The notes under the pieces are model-generated. The model was not told the origin of the DNA, made no database searches, and worked only from the letters and a program-made list of their open reading frames with translations. Below, in pieces: positions 57,628-64,000 of a stretch of 64,000 nt of DNA (its first letter is position 1; the number at the start of each line of letters is the position of its first letter). Made by a program: the position numbers and the translations under genes. This DNA is from Purpureocillium takamizusanense (lineage: Eukaryota; Ascomycota; Sordariomycetes; Hypocreales; Ophiocordycipitaceae), in assembly GCF_022605165.1 (NCBI RefSeq), contig NC_063068.1, forward strand, positions 5,518,001-5,582,000, read 5' to 3'.

Positions 57628-58438
57628 GGGGGCCGTGGATACCAGCCAGGGTCTCCCGCAGGCCTCCAGGTAACAACCTACCGAATGTATATGAACGAAA
57701 GCAACGTCCAAACTCGGCCCGGTCCAGGCGGACTGCCCCTCGCCGACATGCCATTGCGACGCGACGCGACGCGACGCGGCCCTCGACCTCGCTTCACCAG
57801 GCTCTAGATGGGAGTAGGTAGGCCTTTTTGGCAGCGGCGAAACGGGCTCTCCCCCGCGAGGCCAGGGACGGACGATGCCTCGGGTCCGACTACTTTCCAT
57901 ATCAGGTGCACGTGGAGTTCTTGGCCTCTTTGGCATGGTGTATATGTGTCCAGCTTCAGGACAGGGGGTTTCTGCATGTCCGCGGCGACTGCGCGCGGGT
58001 CCTTTCCTTGTTGTACATTCGGCCATCTCATTCAACGGCTGTAATTTATTAGTGTCTATTATGGGACGACCTGCTTTCACACCTTTTGTGGGCGTACAAT
58101 CTCGAGTGGCTTCGCCTGCGCCCGGCCACGCGCGCTCTCCTCGTCAGACTGTGGTGGTGACGCGACATGTTGACTCAAGGGTTCTGGTAGTAAGCGACCA
58201 GCGCCGCCCAGTGACGCCCATGTTTTTCCTGCCTGATTAGGCTCTCTCTCAGCCAAGGGAGAAGCGCGAGTCGCAAGCAATCAATCACCCACCCAACGGT
58301 TTACGAACGCAATCATGGTTCGTTCCCCCTCTGCCGAGAAGAGGAGTGGGTTCGCACAGCCGTCTGCCGCTTCAAGCACGTCCAAGATGAAGTCTCCTCA
58401 ACGACATGTAAGGTTTAGAAGCGTACGGTCAGCACATT

Positions 58439-58464
58439 GTGTGTGTGTGTGTGTGTGTGTGTGT
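58439..58464. repeat. (GT)13 microsatellite
   Basis: Thirteen uninterrupted GT units. Confidence 0.9.
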
Positions 58465-59201
58465 TCGTTTATTATGCCCAAAGCTTGGCCTCTTGGCAGC
58501 ACTTGTACGTTAGTAGTGGTAGTTAACTAGCGCCCACCCCCATTTGGTTTACCTACCTAGTTACTACCTAGCTACTTGGCACTCGGCGTACGTTCTGAGT
58601 GAGGTACGTGATGTACGTAGGTAGGCAAGGCAAGGTAGGTAGTACGTTAGTAGAGCTAGTAATACTTAGTTACCCGGTAATGCTAATCTAACTTCCATGG
58701 TCCGTAGTAGAACTACTAGTTTGTTAGTATCGGGCGATCAATTTATTTATTTACTTATTTATATTCATTAGATTAGATTGCATTGCGCCTTGGCTAACTA
58801 ACTAACTTGCTACGTGCCTGCCCACTTCCCGCCAAGAAGACCCAGGGAGACGGATAGATAGATGAATTGAAATGAAATGAAATGAAGGCAACAGATGAAC
58901 ACCAGTCAGTTAGTAGTACCTCGTACGTACTGTACGTACATAGTACGAAGTGGTCCGTAGTACCCTGATAGGTAAATTGAAAAGGAACTAGGTGCGCGCA
59001 GCGTGCGTAGACATCTCCGCCAAAGCATGAACGCGCGCGCGCGCCCCGAATTATCCATCTATCCATCTATCATCCATCCATCCCGTCTAGACTCACAGAC
59101 CCACACGCGCGGATGCTGCCCAGTAATGAGCCCCAAGGCGATGAAGAAACCACCCCCCCGGCGCGCGGACGCGGGCGCAACTAATAAAAAGCTACTACTA
59201 G

Positions 59202-59277
59202 AACGAAACGAAACGAAACGAAACAAGGCTGCCCCCGGCCCTCGCAGATATTCATTCATGCATGCATGCATGCATGC
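59202..59277. repeat. (GAAAC)n and (CATG)n tracts
   Basis: About four GAAAC pentanucleotides (59202-59224), then after 32 bp five CATG units (59257-59277). Confidence 0.75.
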
Positions 59278-60253
59278 CGGCTTCGGCTGTACCGTAACGG
59301 GCATGGAGTGCTTTGCAAAGCGTCACAGCGCGGCCTGCTTCGTGCGTAGTACAAGCAAGGTCCAACGCGTTCCGCGTCCTGTTTCCTTCTTGGCCCTGCG
59401 TGCGCGTGTCTAGGAAAGGCATCCAAGTCAGTCATGTCGGCAATACTTTTTCCTTGCATTGCCTGGCCGGCCCCCGTCGCTGCGCGTCTTCGATCAACTC
59501 AGACACGTCGGCGGCGGCGGTGGCTAGGATACCGATCTAGCGCCGCATCTCGCATCCATGCATGTGGGCAGATGCAAAGACCAGGCCTGGCCTGGACTAC
59601 GCCCATGCGGCTCGTCGAGCTTCTCATCACTCATCATCAAGGGTGCTTCCTCGCTTCAATATGCGGGCCAAGTGGCTCGCGTGCGCATACTCATTTACTT
59701 CATTTCATCTCTCGCAGTCCTTCGCCTCTCATACAATGCACAAGGCCCCGACCCCATGCCAAAAGGTCCCGCTTGGGCATCCATCCATCCATTCCCAGAG
59801 TTTTCATCCAAAACATGCAGTCTGTAGACATAGACAGCTCCTCGAGACGCCCGCTCTCATTACAAACAAGTCGTGTACCGTGCCCCTAGACGGGACTCAA
59901 TAAAAAGCGCTCCGTTCGAGCCTAGTATTCAGACAGAAACCCGGAGCATCGCCACGTGCGTATGCTTTCGTCGGCCAAACGTGTGCGTTGCCGTCGCCAG
60001 GCTGTGGCGAGGCAATTCGGGCGTCCGTCTCCACGGGCGCAGCTGGTAGAGGCAATACCGCCAACAAGCCATGGCGGTATTGCATTCCAAAACGTATATA
60101 TCGTGGGACATGAACAACAGCCATGTCCAAATCAATAAATAAAAACAAATGAGTCGCCGATGGCCTCGAAAACAGTGCCATATCAAAAACAGGTGGCCGG
60201 GGGTATGGTGTGCGAGATTTTGAGGCGGCATAATAGTATCCTGAAAAGTGAGG

Positions 60254-62624
60254 CTAAAATGGCTCCGGCCCTTCAAGCAAGGTCGGCACGCGGCCTCGAG
60301 ACCATCTTTGATGGAGCTCGTCCTCGTCGTCTCGGTCCACAAGCCAAGGATATCGTGTTGACAGTCGCAGCCAGGCCTTCTCCAGCGACGCGTCTGGCCC
60401 TCTTCCGCAGCGCTCTAGCTGCAACACACCGCCGCGATGGGGGTCGCAGCAAAGCACGTTGAGATCTTGGCCGTCATTGGCGAAGTCAATGCCGCCAATC
60501 TCGCTAAACACATCGATCGTTTGCTTCGAGCTAAATGTTTGCGCGTCGATCAAGTTGACGTAGTCGGCCTCCTCAGCGGCAACCAGTATCGGTTTCCCGC
60601 TGCCCCGCGGCGAGAAGCGCAGTCCACGGACGCCGGCCATCTCAGCTCGAATGGTGCACAGAGCACCACTCACTCCGCTGGAGTTGCACCATTTCCGGGC
60701 ATCCCAAATCTTGATCGCCTTGTCCTGGAACCCCGTCGCCACGGTCCAGCCGTCATCGGACCAATCGCAGGCAAAGCCGTAGTCACCATGGCCAGACAGC
60801 TCTTGCAGGACTTCGCCCGTTTCCGCATTGATTATGAGCACGTTAGGATCGTCGCCCACCACTACTTGCAGTCGGCGGTCCGGTGAGCTCGCGGAGCAGT
60901 TGAGGCAGAAAGGATACATCTTTCGAGAGACGAACTTTTCGGTCTCGATGTCCATGACCCGAAGACCGCAGTCGTTGCTAGCAATGCTGGCGATCGGCCT
61001 GGCGTTCCGACGCGACGTATGAACCCTCAAGTGGTTCGTGATGCCGTCGGGCGATATTTGCCCTTCGGAAAATGCCCTCTTGTCATCCGAGTTCAGAGCC
61101 TTGAGGCAGTAGTCTCCATTGAACGTGCCGCCCATCAGGACGCCACAGTTGGCGTCGAGCGTAGAAATCACGCCGCCTGTTGCAGGAAACTCTCGCATGT
61201 TTACCATCAGGTCCGTCTTCTTGGACCTCAGGTTGAGGCGGCTGATGCCGTTGGGGCTCGGGTAGAAGGCTAGCGTCCGCGATGGACACGCAAGCACACT
61301 CCTCAGCTGAAAGTGCGCGAGGCTGGCGTCAGGCCGTATGTCCATGGCCTTGAATCGAAAGAAGCTGTCCCTAGCCGGTATCTTGGGAGACTCAGAGGAG
61401 AACTGCGAGTATCAAACTGCACGTTAATCAAAGCTCCCTGCTCGGCTTCGCGACATGCGGGCTTGCACTTACGGTCCACCGATCGGAGCCCGGCCGGTTC
61501 ACGTAGTTTCGATACGAGTTGAGCCGTGCCGCCCTCGCAGCATCACGAGTTGTCTGCATGGCGGCCCAATTCAAACCTTGCACATCGCATTCATCGCCCT
61601 TGAGCCCCGCGTAAGTTACCTGCTTGACCTCAGCGTGGGCCTGCCTGTACACCTCGGCGAGACGAGGCGCTCTCCTCCTTGAGGGACGCGCAAGGCGAGT
61701 CTGGTTCACCCAGTCGCGTAGAAAGTCAACCAGGCAGAGGTTTGTCGATCCGAGTATGCTTGGGTTCGGGTTGCTGAGCTGAGGGGGGAAGTTCGGGTCT
61801 GCCATGGCAGGCACGGGCACCTCATCGAAATCCGGCATGGGGAGCGGCCAGATGTTCTCCGGCAATTGACCACCGGGGTAGACGTTAAAAGAAAGAGGAG
61901 GTAGATTCATGTCTAGGTTGAAGTTGGGTATCGCTGGAGGCTCGTCGGGGGCAGTCTCGTCGGCGCCGAACATGTCGTCGGCCTCGTCGTCATCAGCGAA
62001 TTCGACTGCATTGGCTTCCGACTCTGACTCAGAGTGCACTTCGGCGTCGCCCGCGTCCATGGCGACTAGTATGTCATCGAGCGGTGCGCCGCCGTCGCTG
62101 TCGCTCATGTCCAGGTGGTCACCGTCTCGAGGACGTTGCTGGCCAAGAGGTGGCTGAAGGGTGCTGTGGTACAGGCATTGGGCTTCGCTGTAGCTGTCGC
62201 CCAGGCTCGAGTCAGGCTCGTCGGGAACCATGCATTGGCTTTCTCGACGACGGCAGGTGACGGATGCATTGGGCATGACGGAAGCTCTGCCCGGGCGCCG
62301 GCGGCGGTGGTCGTCAGGTCGGGCGCCGCTGTGCTGGCCGGCGTCGGGGTGCACGTTCCTCCCGGGGTATCTGGAGGCGAGCGATGCGGCGGCGCCGGCA
62401 CTGACAGATTCGGTGTCGGCGCGCTGGTCGCAGCTGCACGGACCGTCGTCGCTGTTCCACGGCGAGCAGGCCGAGTCGCTGTCGCCGTTGGCCCAGTCGT
62501 GGTTGGCTCTGTCGCAAAGATGGGCGGGCGCCGACGAGGGAGACGGCAGCATCGCTCCCGGGCAGCGAATGGGCGGCCGCCCGCGTCTGAGGCTGATGCG
62601 CTGGGATCCGGGAGAGCAAGTCAA
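60254..62624 (-). CDS. WD40-repeat protein with DUF2415-like core
   Basis: Two exons, 62624-61473 and 61402-60254 (70-nt intron), give 766 aa. The N-terminal 200 residues are low-complexity and acidic (GDAEVHSESESEAN, FADDDEADDMFGADE). Residues 260-380 contain DFLRDWVNQTRLARPSRR and GLKGDECDVQGLNWAAMQTTRDAARAARLNSYRNYVN, a conserved block of this group. The C-terminal part is a beta-propeller with clear WD-type blades (DYGFACDWSDDGWTVATGFQDKAIKIWDAR; VRGLRFSPRGSGKPILVAAEEADYVNLID). DUF2415/transducin-like proteins occur in fungi and plants; their function is largely unknown. The end of exon 1 and the start of exon 2 are fixed by phase and by the CTCGCAG acceptor. The true start could be internal, as in-frame Met codons follow 62624. 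Confidence 0.75.
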
Positions 62625-64000
62625 TTAATTGTTGCTTTAATCGCGAGCCGAGAGAGCAGCCAAAGCCGCCTCGATCGAGCTGCGTTCCAGGGCTGGGGCC
62701 GTTGGTGGAGGAGCAAAGTGCAGGCGCTGGGCCGTGCAGCGTTTACGGCAGCAAACACCCTCGTGTCGGGCAGGGGCTGTCACTGGCTGCCGTTGCTTTC
62801 CCCTGGGCAATGGTTTTCTGGAGCCCTCTGGTGCTTACCTGGGCTGCTTTCCTGCAGCCAGGGAGCCCCTCTTTTGCCTTCTGGCGACCAAGTTACTAGG
62901 GGTGCTAGTACCAGTAGATCAGGCTGCGCTGCGCCAGTTTTGCTTCTGCGCCGCTGCGAGTCCGATTGTGGCCGTTCAGATTTGCTTTTTCTTCGCCTCG
63001 CGCCGGCGAGGCCTGGACGGATGAGGAACCGATAATGCCGATGGGGACGGAACGTCAGAAAGGGGGTCCGCAGGCGTACGCGGGGCTTTGTCTCAACCCC
63101 TCGGGGTGGTGGAATTCGGCCGCAAGCAGCAGCTGTCGCCGGCACGCAGCGCCAGCACAGGGAGCAGTGGAGCGGACGTGAGAGCTTGTTGTATGAGTCG
63201 GAGTGCACAGTCGCTGAAGGCCTTGGGGCATGACGTTGTGGGGGGGGACGGCAGTGGTGCATGGGCATCTGGCCGCCGCCTCTTGGTCGTCGTTGCGGAA
63301 TAGAGGACAGAGAATAGAGGACGAAGGAGGGAGGGGAAGATTGGATGAATAAAGTAGCTACAACTGCACAAGGCAGGCAGGGGAGGAAGTCGGTCCCGAT
63401 CCGGGAAGGAGGCGAGATCCTGCTTGAACTGGAGAGCAATGGGAGAGGGAAGGAGCGAGGGTGGGAGACAGAGAGAGAGAGAGAGGCGCTGCAATCAAGT
63501 GGGTACCCATGGCGCATGTGGTAGTACCTGCGGGCTGCGGAAAGCAGGAACCGCCAGGCAGCCAGCAAGTGCCCGAGGCACCTTTGATCGGTACAGCGAA
63601 TACTTGATACAGTACACCTAGTGCCTCAGTGTGCTTCGTACCATAAAGTACCATGTAAAGACCTCTTGGTAGCGTTGCAGGGACGTGGCAAAGGGCATGC
63701 GCACACGGTGCCCTCCCTCGTGCGTGGTTGGGCGCCCCGGGTGGCCGGGAGCAGACGACTGAGCAGGAAACGTAAGGATTAGGAGACACAACTGCTGATG
63801 CTGCGGTTCGTGCGCTCTGGCGATGGATAATGGAGACGGCACACAACGATAAGTAGGTAAGCATGTTAGTACTTCGTACGAAATGTCTGGGGACATTAAC
63901 TTAGTAGATAAACAGAAGTATGTAGAAGTGGGAATTGGAAATCTGCCAGGGTTCGCGCGTGCTCGATACCAGAGTTCATTACGAGGTACCTGGGTAAGTA
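62625..64000. other. Upstream region of WD40 gene to window edge
   Basis: 1.4 kb with no supported gene. Holds GA tracts (near 63470-63485), a run of G at about 63239-63247 and GTACTTCGTACG-like words near the right edge. Presumed promoter of the WD40 gene and the flank of the next gene outside the window. Confidence 0.45.

Larger units (their letters stand above)
57628..60253. other. Intergenic, 2.6 kb, gene-poor
   Basis: 3' flank of the GH17 gene, then a block at 58500-58990 dense in GTTAGTA, CTAGTTACTACCTAG, TAACTAACTA and GTACGTAC words. A GT tract lies at 58439-58464, GAAAC and CATG tracts at 59202-59224 and 59257-59277. The last 350 bp are the 3' side of the WD40 gene. No supported gene. 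Confidence 0.55.

Noticed and set aside
56068..58080. 670-codon open frame antisense to the GH17 gene
   Set aside because: It is a mirror of the Thr/Pro-rich stalk codons (Gly/Asp/Val-rich in reverse); no domain, and the sense gene is certain.

Overview
The window is nuclear DNA of a filamentous ascomycete. Genes have short introns of about 50-200 nt with GTRNGT/YAG borders and CTNA/CTGAC-type branch sites, high-GC coding exons, and Sordariomycete-type orthologues. These include a cyt-4-type mitochondrial RNB nuclease, dynamitin, Sec10, a GH17 glucanase with a Ser/Thr/Pro stalk, an RTC4-domain protein and a DUF1752/Reg1-like protein. Intergenic DNA is rich in GTACCTACCTA-like words and microsatellites. 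The overall look suggests Hypocreales, but the genus cannot be fixed from sequence reading alone. I found no bacterial, viral or organellar sequence and no intact transposon.

Layout: 1-483 is the 5' part of an unknown Ser-rich protein (minus, cut by the window edge). 4548-6622 is an intracellular GH13 alpha-glucosidase (+). 6871-8530 is an RTC4-domain protein (-). 9367-10758 is dynamitin (+). 11266-11556 is the molybdopterin synthase small subunit (+). 11676-12263 is a PSI-domain single-pass membrane protein (-). 13903-15330 is a tandem GFA-domain protein (+). 15560-17908 is a disordered protein of unknown function (-). 18226-18644 is the LYR protein SDHAF1/Sdh6 (-). 19460-20668 is an FAH-family hydrolase (+). 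21960-22448 is a small secreted cysteine-rich protein, possibly KP4-like (+). 23580-25978 is an RBR ubiquitin ligase (+). 26537-28264 is tRNA dihydrouridine synthase Dus4 (+). 28556-31184 is exocyst Sec10 (-). 31976-33071 is Nus1 (+). 33152-34290 is an AlkB-type dioxygenase (-). 34809-36469 is Trm5 (+). Then comes about 9.6 kb with no convincing gene. 46083-47872 is a Reg1-like PP1 regulator (+), 49812-53075 is Cyt-4/Dss1-like (-), 55835-57627 is a GH17 glucanase (+) and 60254-62624 is a DUF2415/WD40 protein (-).

The genes are mainly single-copy housekeeping functions: secretion and dolichol synthesis (Sec10, Nus1), tRNA and mitochondrial RNA metabolism (Dus4, Trm5, Cyt-4), cofactor and respiratory assembly (CnxG, SDHAF1), carbon use (GH13, Reg1-like) and the cell wall (GH17). 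They do not form an obvious operon-like pathway or a secondary-metabolite cluster. Several divergent pairs share promoters (Sec10/Nus1, AlkB-like/Trm5, SDHAF1/FAH), and nus1 and the AlkB-like gene converge with only 80 bp between their coding ends.

I found no clear undescribed multi-gene system. The most notable items are the small secreted protein behind an (ACA)15 leader, the gene-poor 36.5-46 kb tract, several splice structures that a simple ORF caller would get wrong (an intron whose acceptor is an in-frame TAG, a 32-nt internal exon, alternative first exons), and recurrent GTAGTACTAC/TTAGTAGT-type intergenic blocks. All exon joins are read by eye from splice consensus and reading frame; none is confirmed by transcripts.
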